The notes beneath the pieces were generated by a model. The model did no database searches. It worked only from the letters and a program-made list of their open reading frames with translations, and had not been told where the DNA came from. From Mesorhizobium loti CJ3sym (GTDB taxonomy: Bacteria > Pseudomonadota > Alphaproteobacteria > Rhizobiales > Rhizobiaceae), in contig NZ_AXAL01000028.1 of assembly GCF_000472785.1 (NCBI RefSeq), positions 32,634 through 96,633 of the forward strand: 64,000 nt of DNA. Direction: 5' to 3'. Below are positions 50,977 to 60,539 of this stretch, in pieces (the first letter of the stretch is position 1; every line of letters starts with the position of its first letter). The position numbers were made by a program, and so were the translations under genes.

Positions 50977-51556
50977 AGCCTGCCATCCATCCACCGTCGA
51001 CGCCAAGCATCTGGCCCGTCGTGTAGGTGTTGAGTGGATCGCAGAAGAACAGCACGGCCGCAACCGCTTCCTCGATGCTGCCGGCACGGGCGACCGGTGT
51101 ATGGCTGAGCATCGCCTTGTCGCCCGAGACCATCGTTTCATCCTCGACCGCCCCGACGCCGACCGCATTGACCAGCACCTTTGGCCCGAACTCCATGGCC
51201 AGTGTGCGCATGCCTGCGAGAATCGAGGCATTCTCCATGGAAAAGCGCGGATGGCGGCGCATCGGCATGCCGGCGGTCGCCGACAGCAGGAAGACGATGC
51301 GCCCGCTGCCGCGCTCGGTCATGGTCACCGCGGCCTTGCGCGCATCGGCATAGAGCGATCTCGGATCTCCGGCCACATTTCCCGGTCGCAACGGGCAGGA
51401 CATCAGCAGGATATCGGCGGCGCGTGCGTCGGAACCCTCGACGAGAACCCCGCCATTGGCCAGCAGCGCCGCGATCGCTGCCTCGGCGACCGGGTTGCTG
51501 TCGCCATCCAGCGCCACCGTTGCACGGTTGAGGTCGATTTCCATGGCCGCACTCAC
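50960..51556 (-). CDS. Degenerate SDR-like protein, probably not a standard dehydrogenase
   Basis: Protein of 198 residues, about 50 shorter than classical SDRs. The C-terminal half is SDR-like (VNAVGVGAV, then YTTGQMLGVDGGWMAGYGRNF split over the end). The N-terminal TGxxxGxG cofactor motif is missing, and the Tyr-x-x-x-Lys position reads FSMEN, so Tyr and Lys are both lost. It overlaps the adjacent full-length SDR gene by four bases and may form mixed tetramers with it. Alternatively it is decaying. The C-terminal ending is shared with the SDR upstream. Confidence 0.7.
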   Translation of the reverse strand: MSAAMEIDLNRATVALDGDSNPVAEAAIAALLANGGVLVEGSDARAADILLMSCPLRPGNVAGDPRSLYADARKAAVTMTERGSGRIVFLLSATAGMPMRRHPRFSMENASILAGMRTLAMEFGPKVLVNAVGVGAVEDETMVSGDKAMLSHTPVARAGSIEEAVAAVLFFCDPLNTYTTGQMLGVDGGWMAGYGRNF

Positions 51557-52332
51557 ATCATATATCCCGCCGTCCAGCCGCCATCGACAGCCAAAATTTG
51601 GCCGTTGATATAGCTGGCAGCGGGCGAGGCCAGGAAAAGCACTGTCTCGGCGATCTCCTGCGGCTCAGCCGGCCGGCCGAGCGGCACATGGGCGAGGAAT
51701 TCCTGGGTGCGGCCGGCGAACTTGCCGTCCTCGCCATAAAACAGCTTGGCCGTCAGCGCCGTCATCACCGAGCCCGGTGCGATGGCGTTGGTCAGAATAC
51801 CCTTGGCTCCGAGTTCGATCGCCATCGAGCGCGTCAGATGGATGATGCCCGCCTTGGCGGCGACGAACGGGCTCTGCAGGCGCATGGCGGCAAGGCCGAC
51901 CACAGAGGCGATGTTGACGACGCGGCCGCCCTTGCCGGCGCCGAGCATCGGGGCCAGTGCGGCGCGGCTCATGATGTAGAGGCCGTCGAGGTCGATGCCG
52001 GTGATGCGGTCCCATTCCTCGGGCGGGAACTCGTCGATGGTCACCCGATGCGCCAGCGTGTTGACGCCGGCATTGTTGACGAGAATGTCGAGGCGGCCGT
52101 AGCGCTGCATGATAGCGGCGATGGTACTATCGACCGATGCGGTATCACGGATGTCGGTGGCGCAGGCCATGGCATTGCTCAAACCGTCCGCGACCTGGCT
52201 CGCGCCTTCGCCGTTGATATCAGCGACGACGACCGCGGCACCATTGTCGGACAGGCGCCTGGCGATCGAGCTGCCGATCGCTCCTGCAGCCCCTGTAACC
52301 AGCGCTACCTTGCCTCGCAAATCGCAGCGCAT
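51553..52332 (-). CDS. SDR-family protein with Phe at the catalytic Tyr position
   Basis: Full-length SDR of 259 residues. TGAAGAIGSS at 14-23 is the cofactor motif, NNAGVN near 90 the structural Asn and NIASV the Ser. The next motif reads SPFVAAKAG: the Lys is kept, but Phe replaces the catalytic Tyr. NAD(P) binding should be intact, while ordinary proton transfer is not expected. ATG 52332 lies 31 bp from a copy of the 13-mer operator. It is the first gene of the operon with the degenerate SDR and the epimerase. Confidence 0.8.
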   Translation of the reverse strand: MRCDLRGKVALVTGAAGAIGSSIARRLSDNGAAVVVADINGEGASQVADGLSNAMACATDIRDTASVDSTIAAIMQRYGRLDILVNNAGVNTLAHRVTIDEFPPEEWDRITGIDLDGLYIMSRAALAPMLGAGKGGRVVNIASVVGLAAMRLQSPFVAAKAGIIHLTRSMAIELGAKGILTNAIAPGSVMTALTAKLFYGEDGKFAGRTQEFLAHVPLGRPAEPQEIAETVLFLASPAASYINGQILAVDGGWTAGYMM

Positions 52333-52362
52333 GCCTCGTCCGCCCCCGAACCAATTCGGGTT

Positions 52363-52375
52363 ATGCTATTATAAT
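52363..52375. promoter_or_regulatory. Operator ATGCTATTATAAT (inverted copy 4 of the 13-mer)
   Basis: Exact reverse complement of ATTATAATAGCAT. It lies 31 bp upstream of the SDR gene that starts at 52332 and 42 bp after the stop of the permease gene at 52417. The position overlaps where a promoter for the SDR operon would lie. Confidence 0.62.
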
Positions 52376-52416
52376 ATTCTCAAGCCACGAACAAGCAATT
52401 GCGTCGCATCGAGGCG

Positions 52417-53412
52417 TTATTCCGCCGCCGCACCGACAATGTTTTTGCGGGCCGCATCGATCATCAGGCGTCGCGCCCGGAACGCACCCCATTGCTGGTC
52501 GACCAGCACGCCGATGAGGATGACGCCGCCCATCACCGCGAAGTTGAGGGAGGACGGAATGCCAAGCAGGTTGACGAGATTTTGCAGCTCCTGCAGCAGC
52601 ACGGTGCCCAGCACGACGCCGATCAGCGAGCCCTCGCCGCCACGCAGCGAGAAGCCGCCGAGCACGGCAGCGGCGATGGCGTAGAGCTCGTAGAACTGGC
52701 CATGGCTGGCCGGCGAGATCGAGCGCGTATACATGGCGAAATAGATCGCCGACAGCGCCGTCAGCACGCCGCAGATGACATAGGCGGCCATGACGATGCG
52801 GCCGGTGCGGATGCCGGAATATTTCGCCGCCTCCTCATTCTTGCCGATCGCATAGAGATAGCGGCCGAACACCGAGCGGTGCAGCACCACCCACATGATA
52901 ATGGCGATGACGATCAGCGCGATGAAGCTGTTGGGCACGCCATATGAGCGGCCGGCGGTGAGAAATTCCAGCTCCGGAAAATTCTGACCGAAAGCAAAGC
53001 CTGCGGTACCGTCGGCGGTGTAGAAGCGAGCGACGCCGCGATAGATCAAAAGGCCGCACAAAGTTACGACAAAGGGCTGCAGCTTGAGCCGTGTGATCAG
53101 CCAGCCATGCGCCAGACCGATGATGGCGCCGAGCACCAGGATGAGCACGAAGGCGACCGGCCATCCCATGCCACGCGTGGCGATGAAGTCGACGAACAGT
53201 GTTCCCAGCAACGCCACCACCGAGCCGACCGACAGTTCGATGCCGCCGGTGATGATGACGAAGGCCTGGCCGATCGACAGGATGCCGAAGAGGCCGATCA
53301 GGTTCGAGGTGTTGGCAAGGTTGATCGGTAACAGGAAGCGCGGATTGATGATCGCCACGATCGCCCCGACCACCAGGATCAGGATCAGCAGGCCGAGATC
53401 TTTCTTGCTCAT
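52417..53412 (-). CDS. Sugar ABC transporter permease (CUT2)
   Basis: RbsC-type permease of 331 residues. The CUT2 motif ITGGIELSVGSVVALLG is near 54-70 and GGFSLRGGEGSLIG near 252. GGGAGAAG precedes ATG 53412. It is the last gene of the binding protein-ATPase-permease operon that starts at 56091. Confidence 0.9.
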   Translation of the reverse strand: MSKKDLGLLILILVVGAIVAIINPRFLLPINLANTSNLIGLFGILSIGQAFVIITGGIELSVGSVVALLGTLFVDFIATRGMGWPVAFVLILVLGAIIGLAHGWLITRLKLQPFVVTLCGLLIYRGVARFYTADGTAGFAFGQNFPELEFLTAGRSYGVPNSFIALIVIAIIMWVVLHRSVFGRYLYAIGKNEEAAKYSGIRTGRIVMAAYVICGVLTALSAIYFAMYTRSISPASHGQFYELYAIAAAVLGGFSLRGGEGSLIGVVLGTVLLQELQNLVNLLGIPSSLNFAVMGGVILIGVLVDQQWGAFRARRLMIDAARKNIVGAAAE

Positions 53413-53471
53413 CGTCTTCTCCCAATCCCTGCCTGGGCAGGTTGCGCGGTCTCGCGATACCTGCGCGAAAA

Positions 53472-55013
<1,542 letters not shown>

Positions 55014-55087
55014 GCCTGACAGCAGCCGGCGGACCAAAATGGCCGCTTTAGCAGACTGACGATCCCAGCGGGCTTCGTCAATGCGAG

Positions 55088-55117
55088 CAGCCGGCTCAAG
55101 CTACGTTGAGCCGGCTG
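55088..55117 (-). other. Perfect 12-bp hairpin between binding-protein and ATPase genes
   Basis: CAGCCGGCTCAA (55088-55099) pairs with TTGAGCCGGCTG (55106-55117) around a six-base loop. No T-run follows on the minus strand. It probably protects the binding-protein message and reduces readthrough into the ATPase gene. Confidence 0.5.
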
Positions 55118-55131
55118 AACTGTCTGTGATC

Positions 55132-56091
55132 TTACTTTGACATCGCCTTCAGATTGGCGGCGTAGGCGTCGACATCATCCTTGCCGATGATCTTGGTTGG
55201 GATGATGATCAGGTTGCCGGCCGGGATGCCCGACTTGTCGCCCTTGAGATAGGCGGCCATCAGCTTCATGCCCTGATAGGCCCATTCGAAGGGCTGCTGC
55301 ACGACGGTGGCGGCAATGGTGCCTTCCTTGACGCCGCCCAGCGTGATCGGATCGTCATCGAAGCCGACAACCGTGATCGAGCCGAGCTTGCCGGCATCGC
55401 GCAGCGCTTCATAGATGCGCGGCGTGTTGTAGGAATAGAAGCCGACCATGCAGGTGACGTCGGGGCTGGCGACCAGCGCGTCCTCGACGTTCTTCTTGGC
55501 GCGGGCCTGGTCGATGTCGTCGCCACGCACGTCGTCGAGCGTGATCTTGGTGCCGGCGAGACCATCCTTGAAGCCCTGGATGCGCTCCTTGGCATTGTCG
55601 GCGCCGAGCAGGCCGACGAAGCCGAGGCACTTGCCGCCATTGGGCATGGCCTTCTTGGCGATATCGGCCGCCTGCTTGCCGGCGTCGACATTGGACGAGC
55701 CGATATAGGCGACACGCTTGGTCTGCGGGGCGTCAGAGTCGGTGGTGAACAGCGCCGTCTGCGAGGCGATCTTGTTCAGGCCATCGGTCGAGGTCTTGGG
55801 ATCGACGGCCGAAACCATGATGCCCTTGACGCCGGCCGTCACCAGATCGTCCATCAGACGCTGCTGTATGGCGACCGAGGACTGCTCGGGGTATTTGAGC
55901 TCAAGCGTGTAGTCGGGCAGTTCGCCTTGCGCCTTCTTGACGCCGGCTTCGGCCGCTTTCCAGAAATCGGAAGCGCCGTTGACCACGAAGGCCAGCGTCG
56001 GCTTGTCGTCGGCGCGCGCGATTGCCGTGGCCGACAGGCCAAGCAGCAGCGCCGTGGCGGCTACGGATGCATTACGTATCAAGGATTTCAT
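55132..56091 (-). CDS. Periplasmic sugar-binding protein (ribose/xylitol type)
   Basis: Type I periplasmic binding protein of 319 residues. The signal peptide covers 1-27 (cleavage after ARA), and the mature protein begins DDKPTLAFVVNGASDFWKAA. SAVDPKTSTDG near 94 and GFDDDPITLGG near 245 are ligand-loop regions. CGGGAGGTTG precedes ATG 56091. It heads a CUT2 transporter operon that is divergent from the LacI gene at 56678, its probable regulator. Confidence 0.9.
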   Translation of the reverse strand: MKSLIRNASVAATALLLGLSATAIARADDKPTLAFVVNGASDFWKAAEAGVKKAQGELPDYTLELKYPEQSSVAIQQRLMDDLVTAGVKGIMVSAVDPKTSTDGLNKIASQTALFTTDSDAPQTKRVAYIGSSNVDAGKQAADIAKKAMPNGGKCLGFVGLLGADNAKERIQGFKDGLAGTKITLDDVRGDDIDQARAKKNVEDALVASPDVTCMVGFYSYNTPRIYEALRDAGKLGSITVVGFDDDPITLGGVKEGTIAATVVQQPFEWAYQGMKLMAAYLKGDKSGIPAGNLIIIPTKIIGKDDVDAYAANLKAMSK

Positions 56092-56677
56092 GTTCAACCT
56101 CCCGTTTTGGTCCAGCCGTTGGGCTGACCCGTCTTGCTCACTTAGAATTGCCTTGCTCATTTGAATTTGTGGTTTGCAGCTTGGACGCCCTCCTCCTCAG
56201 GGTTCCCGGCACTGAAAGAATGGCGTCGCTCCAGCCACGATCACGGACTTTAGAGACTCATCCCCGTTTCGTAAATAGTCCGATTTGTCTGACATATCAC
56301 ATATCTGCTATAAGGTTAGCGGAGGCAATACCCACTCGCCATCGGACCATTCACGAGCACTCCCGGATCCAGCGACCCGGACGCGGCGGATTGACGTTAC
56401 AGCGCATTTTTGTATTAGTAAACAGTATTAGTTCCAAACCTGTATCCGGACACGTCCCTGCGGCTTCGCAGCCGATATGCCCGACGACCCCAAGCCTCGG
56501 CGTACGGCATCTCAGGCCGAAAAATCCGTGTATTCCTGGTATCCGGCGTGCAAGAGCAATGGACCGCGATGCTACTAATAGATATAAACTGTCCAGTGCT
56601 TTCTATAAATCGGCGCCGCCGCGTCATCTTGTCGACCCGGAAGGCTGCCGCTAGACAGGATTGGGGACACCAACGCA
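56092..56677. other. Long intergenic region between binding-protein operon and divergent lacI
   Basis: No convincing gene in 586 bp; open frames here lack codon character and domains. A possible plus-strand promoter is TTGACG (56391-56396) and TATTAG (56413-56418), spaced 16 bp. The imperfect repeat ATTAGTAAACAGTATTAG (56414-56431) might be a LacI site. Neither of the two motifs shared at 24-52 kb is present, so this transporter seems to be outside that regulon. Confidence 0.4.
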
Positions 56678-57826
56678 ATGAGCGATACCAGGGATCCGGC
56701 CATCGAGACCGCGAAGCGCCGCAAGGCGCCGGCGAAGCCCAAGGGGCGGGTCACCATGACCGACATCGCCAGGGCCGCCGGCTGTTCGCAGGCGACCGTG
56801 TCCTTCGTGCTCAACAATTCGCCAGGGATAAAGCTGTCGCGGCAAACCCGCGAACGGGTGATCGAGGCCGCCCGTGCGCTTGGCTACAGTGCGCCCGCCT
56901 TCTCGGCACTGCAGAAGCCCGTTGCCACTTTCGGGAGCCCTGCCTTCGATGGACCCGCCTTTGATGGACCCGCCTTTGATGGACTCGACGGGGTGATCGG
57001 CTTTGCCGTCGACCAGCTTGCGACCAGCCCGGAGGCGGTGGTGGCCATCGAGGGCGCGCGCCAGGCCTCGTGGAATGCCGGCAACGTGCTGCTGGTGGCA
57101 CAGACCATGGGCGACGCCGTGATGGAGCCGCGCGCCATACAGGCGTTGACCAGGCGGGGTATTTCGGCGCTGATCTACATGACCATCTTCACCCGCGAGA
57201 TCACGGCGCCCGACTTCCTCTACAGCCTGGACATCCCGGTGATCCTGCTCAACTGCTACACGGCGGACTATGCCTTCCCCGCCGTCGTGCCTTCAGAGAT
57301 CGCTGGCGGCCAGAGCTCGACCCGGCATCTCGTCAGCCACGGCCATCGCCGCATCGCCACCATCACCGGCGAGCCGTGGATGCAAGCCGCACAGGATCGG
57401 CTGAAGGGCTACCGCCGCGCGCTTGCCACCGCCGACATCCCGTTCGATCCGGACCTCGTGGTCGAGGGCGACTGGTCGGCAAGTGCCGGCTATGCCGCGA
57501 CCGTCAAGCTGTTGGCGCTGAAAGACCGCCCGACCGCCATCTTCTGCCAGAACGACCGCACCGCGATCGGCTGCTACGAGGCGTTGAAGGAGGCCGGCCT
57601 GCACATCCCGCAGGACATCTCTGTGGTCGGCTATGACGACGAGGAAATCGCCCGGCATTTGTTTCCGCCGCTGACAACCTCGATCCTGCCGCATATGGCG
57701 ATGGGCCAATGGGCGATCGAGCAGCTCGAGGCGCCGACGGCGCCAGGACGAGGGCGCTACCCCATCACCAAGCTGGAATGCCCGCTGGTGGAGCGGGAGA
57801 GTGTGCGCGCGGTGAAGGCCGGCTGA
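56678..57826 (+). CDS. LacI-family regulator with a tandem PAFDG insert
   Basis: Regulator of 382 residues, about 40 longer than usual. A basic N-terminal tail (about 1-24) precedes the helix-turn-helix VTMTDIARAAGCSQATVSFV (25-44). After the hinge, residues 89-103 are three copies of a five-residue unit (AFDGP/AFDGL), placed in the linker to the sugar-binding domain. It is divergent from the transporter operon at 56091 and probably regulates it. A decayed copy of its 3' end is found at 60084-60375. Confidence 0.88.
   Translation: MSDTRDPAIETAKRRKAPAKPKGRVTMTDIARAAGCSQATVSFVLNNSPGIKLSRQTRERVIEAARALGYSAPAFSALQKPVATFGSPAFDGPAFDGPAFDGLDGVIGFAVDQLATSPEAVVAIEGARQASWNAGNVLLVAQTMGDAVMEPRAIQALTRRGISALIYMTIFTREITAPDFLYSLDIPVILLNCYTADYAFPAVVPSEIAGGQSSTRHLVSHGHRRIATITGEPWMQAAQDRLKGYRRALATADIPFDPDLVVEGDWSASAGYAATVKLLALKDRPTAIFCQNDRTAIGCYEALKEAGLHIPQDISVVGYDDEEIARHLFPPLTTSILPHMAMGQWAIEQLEAPTAPGRGRYPITKLECPLVERESVRAVKAG
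56942..56986 (+). repeat. In-frame 15-bp tandem repeat, three copies
   Basis: GCCTTYGATGGACYC repeats at 56942-56956, 56957-56971 and 56972-56986, with two base differences among copies. Copy-number change would lengthen or shorten the LacI linker by five residues without breaking the frame. Confidence 0.85.
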
Positions 57827-57866
57827 CAGCTGCCGCCGACCGCTATCGCCCGCCTTAACGCCAGCG

Positions 57867-59219
57867 CTACCTGTCGATGTCGACGTCCCTGGTCTCCTGC
57901 CCGATCAGCAGCGCGATCAGCGTCAGGACGGCCATCGCCGAGAGATAGACGCCGACCCAGAACGGGCTGCCGCCGCCGACGCGCCACAGCGCCACCGCGA
58001 TGAACGGCGCGACGGCGGCGCCAAGGATCGAGGACACGTTGTAGGAGATGCCCGAGCCAGTATAGCGCACGCTGGCCGGAAACAGTTCCGGCAGCAGCGC
58101 GCCCATCGGCCCGAAGGTCATGCCCATCAGCGTGAAGCCGATGATGAGCCAGGCCATGACACCGACCGTGCCGGCCGCGAGCATCGGAACCCACAGCAAG
58201 CCGAAGACGATGATGCCGAGCGTGATCGCGATCAGCGTCGTGCGCCGCCCCCACCGCTCCGCCCACGGACCGGAAACCAGGGTGAAGATGCCGAAGAACA
58301 CCACGCCGATGATCATCATCAGCACGAAGGTCGTGTAGTCGTAACCGAGGCCCGGAACCGCGCCTGTGGGAGCAGCCCGGCCATAGCTCAGCGAGAAGGT
58401 CGTCATCAGGTAGAACAGCACGTAGGTCGCCAGCATGTAGAAAGTGCCGAGGATCAGTTGCCGCCAGTGCGTCTTCACCGCGGCCGCCAGCGGCACCTTT
58501 TTGACCTCGCCTTTGCGGACCGTGTTCTCGAAGGCAGCGCTTTCCACAAGGCTGAGGCGCACCCACAGGCCGATGACGACCATGACGACCGAGAACAGGA
58601 ACGGGATGCGCCATCCCCACGCCAGGAAGGCGAGCGATGGCCGCGACGGATCGTCGGAAGGCAATGCAGCCGCGATGATCAGGAACAGCCCGTTGGCAAT
58701 GATGAACCCGATGGGCGCGCCAAGCTGCGGAAACGTGCCATAGATCGCGCGCTTGCCCTTGGGCGCGTTCTCCGTCGCCACCAGCGCCGCGCCACTCCAT
58801 TCGCCGCCAAGCGCGAAGCCCTGCGCCAGCCGCAGCACAACCAGCAGCGCCGGCGCAAACCAGCCAGCCACCGGATAGGTCGGCAAGAGGCCGATCAGGA
58901 ACGTCGCGATGCCCATGGTGAGCAGCGCGCCGACCAGCGTGATCTTGCGGCCGCGCCTGTCGCCTAGATGGCCAAAGAAGATGGCGCCCAGCGGCCGCGC
59001 GATCATCGCCGCGCCGAACACGGCAAAGGAGGCGAGAAGCGCTGTCGTCTCATTGCCCGCCGGGAAGAACAGATGCGGGAACACCAGCACCGCCGCCGTG
59101 GCGTAGACATAGAAGTCGTAGAATTCGATGGTGGTGCCGATCAGGCTCGCCAGGATGACGCGGGAACGCGGATTGGCGGGAACGGCGTTGGCCGACGCTG
59201 CGGTAGCTGAGATGGACAC
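57867..59219 (-). CDS. MFS transporter, metabolite:H+ symporter (MHS) type
   Basis: Twelve-helix permease of 450 residues. TTIEFYDFYVYATAA near 29-43 is the MHS-family opening, GHLGDRRGRK near 83 the loop 2-3 motif, and RLAQGFALGGEWSGAALVATE near 128 (split after residue 20) the conserved helix 4-5 region. The family takes up organic acids, shikimate or betaines with protons. It is convergent with the LacI gene and flanked on the far side by a secreted-protein gene. No regulator of its own is evident. Confidence 0.9.
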   Translation of the reverse strand: MSISATAASANAVPANPRSRVILASLIGTTIEFYDFYVYATAAVLVFPHLFFPAGNETTALLASFAVFGAAMIARPLGAIFFGHLGDRRGRKITLVGALLTMGIATFLIGLLPTYPVAGWFAPALLVVLRLAQGFALGGEWSGAALVATENAPKGKRAIYGTFPQLGAPIGFIIANGLFLIIAAALPSDDPSRPSLAFLAWGWRIPFLFSVVMVVIGLWVRLSLVESAAFENTVRKGEVKKVPLAAAVKTHWRQLILGTFYMLATYVLFYLMTTFSLSYGRAAPTGAVPGLGYDYTTFVLMMIIGVVFFGIFTLVSGPWAERWGRRTTLIAITLGIIVFGLLWVPMLAAGTVGVMAWLIIGFTLMGMTFGPMGALLPELFPASVRYTGSGISYNVSSILGAAVAPFIAVALWRVGGGSPFWVGVYLSAMAVLTLIALLIGQETRDVDIDR

Positions 59220-59463
59220 TGGGACATACTCCGACGGGGCGCGGTTGCTGTTCGCAGCCCCTTTTGTGCTGTCGACGAGGCCGTGCCCGATCGGCCGCTG
59301 GCCTCATCAAGATCGATGGGGTCGAAATAGAGGGCATGCGCATTGTTGGCAATGTCGGACGGTCAACCAGACGCAGGGAAATTATCGGCCAAGGCTGTTG
59401 CGAGGGTCGCGAGCAGGCAGCCGGCCAGTATGCGGCCGGGCAATTGTCGTCCATAATCGGTCC

Positions 59464-60060
59464 ATGACGCGTCCGGGCTTGCGCTGTGTGCAGGTAGTCG
59501 CGGCTTTGCTGGCCGCAAGCTGCCCGCGCGCGCAAGCCGGCGGGATCTTCGAGACCGGCGCCTACTCGTTCTCCGACGAACTCGGCGGCTTCAGGATCCT
59601 CTCGGCCACGGGCACCGGGACCCGCGCCGACCCGATCGTAGTGACCGAGGAACTGGACACCGCTGACCCGGTGACGCTGACCATCCGTGCCATCAGGCCG
59701 ATCCAGCCCTTCGGATCGGCGGGCGACTACGCGACCGGCTTCCTGCCGCTGAAGATCGTGACCCGCAACAACAGCGGCGACGCCTGGATCGAATTCGGCT
59801 TCGAGCTGCAGGCGATCATGAACCGGCCGAGCGACTATGGCGACGGCCTGTCCTTCGACCAGGCGCAGCGCGAGGACGACATGATCAAGTCCGACAGCTT
59901 CGCCGAATTCAAACGCGATTTTGAGCCCTATGACCGGCTGCTGTTCAGCAAAGGCAAGGTCGACCCGCGCGAGAGTGCTTCGTTTTCGTTTTTGGTAACG
60001 GATTTTTCGCCGAAGGACAGGTTTTACCTGGTGGAGGAGCCGAGGCTGCCTTCGTCGTAG
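59464..60060 (+). CDS. Hypothetical secreted protein
   Basis: Protein of 198 residues with an N-terminal signal peptide (about 1-25, hydrophobic VVAALLAAS, cleavage after AQA). It is mostly beta-rich with no catalytic motif that I recognise, and has no cysteine after the signal. ATG 59464 is chosen; upstream in-frame sequence overlaps the MFS promoter region and is not protein-like. Its place between the MFS gene and a LacI remnant gives no functional hint. Confidence 0.65.
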   Translation: MTRPGLRCVQVVAALLAASCPRAQAGGIFETGAYSFSDELGGFRILSATGTGTRADPIVVTEELDTADPVTLTIRAIRPIQPFGSAGDYATGFLPLKIVTRNNSGDAWIEFGFELQAIMNRPSDYGDGLSFDQAQREDDMIKSDSFAEFKRDFEPYDRLLFSKGKVDPRESASFSFLVTDFSPKDRFYLVEEPRLPSS

Positions 60061-60083
60061 GGGAGTGGCGCGATGGCACCGTA

Positions 60084-60375
60084 GGACCGCCAGACCGGCA
60101 TCTTCTGCCAGAACGACCGCACCGCGATCGGCTGCTACGAGGCGCTGAAGGAAGCCTGCACACTCCACAGGACATTTCCGTGGTCAGCTACGACGACGAG
60201 GAAATCGCCCGGCATTTGTTCCCGCCGCTGACGACCTCGATCCAGCCGCATATGGCGATGGGCCAATGGGCGATCGAGCAGCTCGAAGCGCCGGCGGCGC
60301 CTGGGGGGAAGGCATCCGATTACCAAGCTGGAGTGCCCGCTGGTGGAGCGGGAGAGTGTAAGGTCGGCGGACTAG
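60084..60375 (+). pseudogene. Decayed second copy of the LacI gene 3' end
   Basis: The DNA is largely identical to 57529-57826, the last 100 codons of the LacI gene, in the same orientation. It has at least two frameshifts (near 60150 after GAAGCC, and near 60305 at CTGGGGGGAAGG) and no start region, so no product is expected. The 479-bp gap 60061-60539 otherwise shows nothing. Together the copies flank the MFS and secreted-protein genes as direct repeats. Confidence 0.85.
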
Positions 60376-60539
60376 CGAGAAACGAAAGCGATCGCTTTCT
60401 GGTATCGTAGAATTAGGCGGCGTCAAGTCCCTTCGGCGACAGAATTAAAGCTATCTGGGACTAACGGCCCATGCCGATATCAGCTAAGCACAAGCCCAAT
60501 GGCGAATCATCGAATGAAATTGGGATGCGGGGCTTATAG

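Noticed and set aside
56022..56654. 210-codon plus-strand open frame before the LacI gene
   Set aside because: The amino acid content is random-like, it starts inside the binding-protein gene on the other strand and shows no domain.
56942..56986. The 15-bp repeats as a CRISPR array
   Set aside because: The units are contiguous with no spacers and lie in frame inside a gene.
59128..59463. N-terminal extension of the secreted protein
   Set aside because: It overlaps the MFS gene start and would hide the clear signal peptide that begins at ATG 59464.
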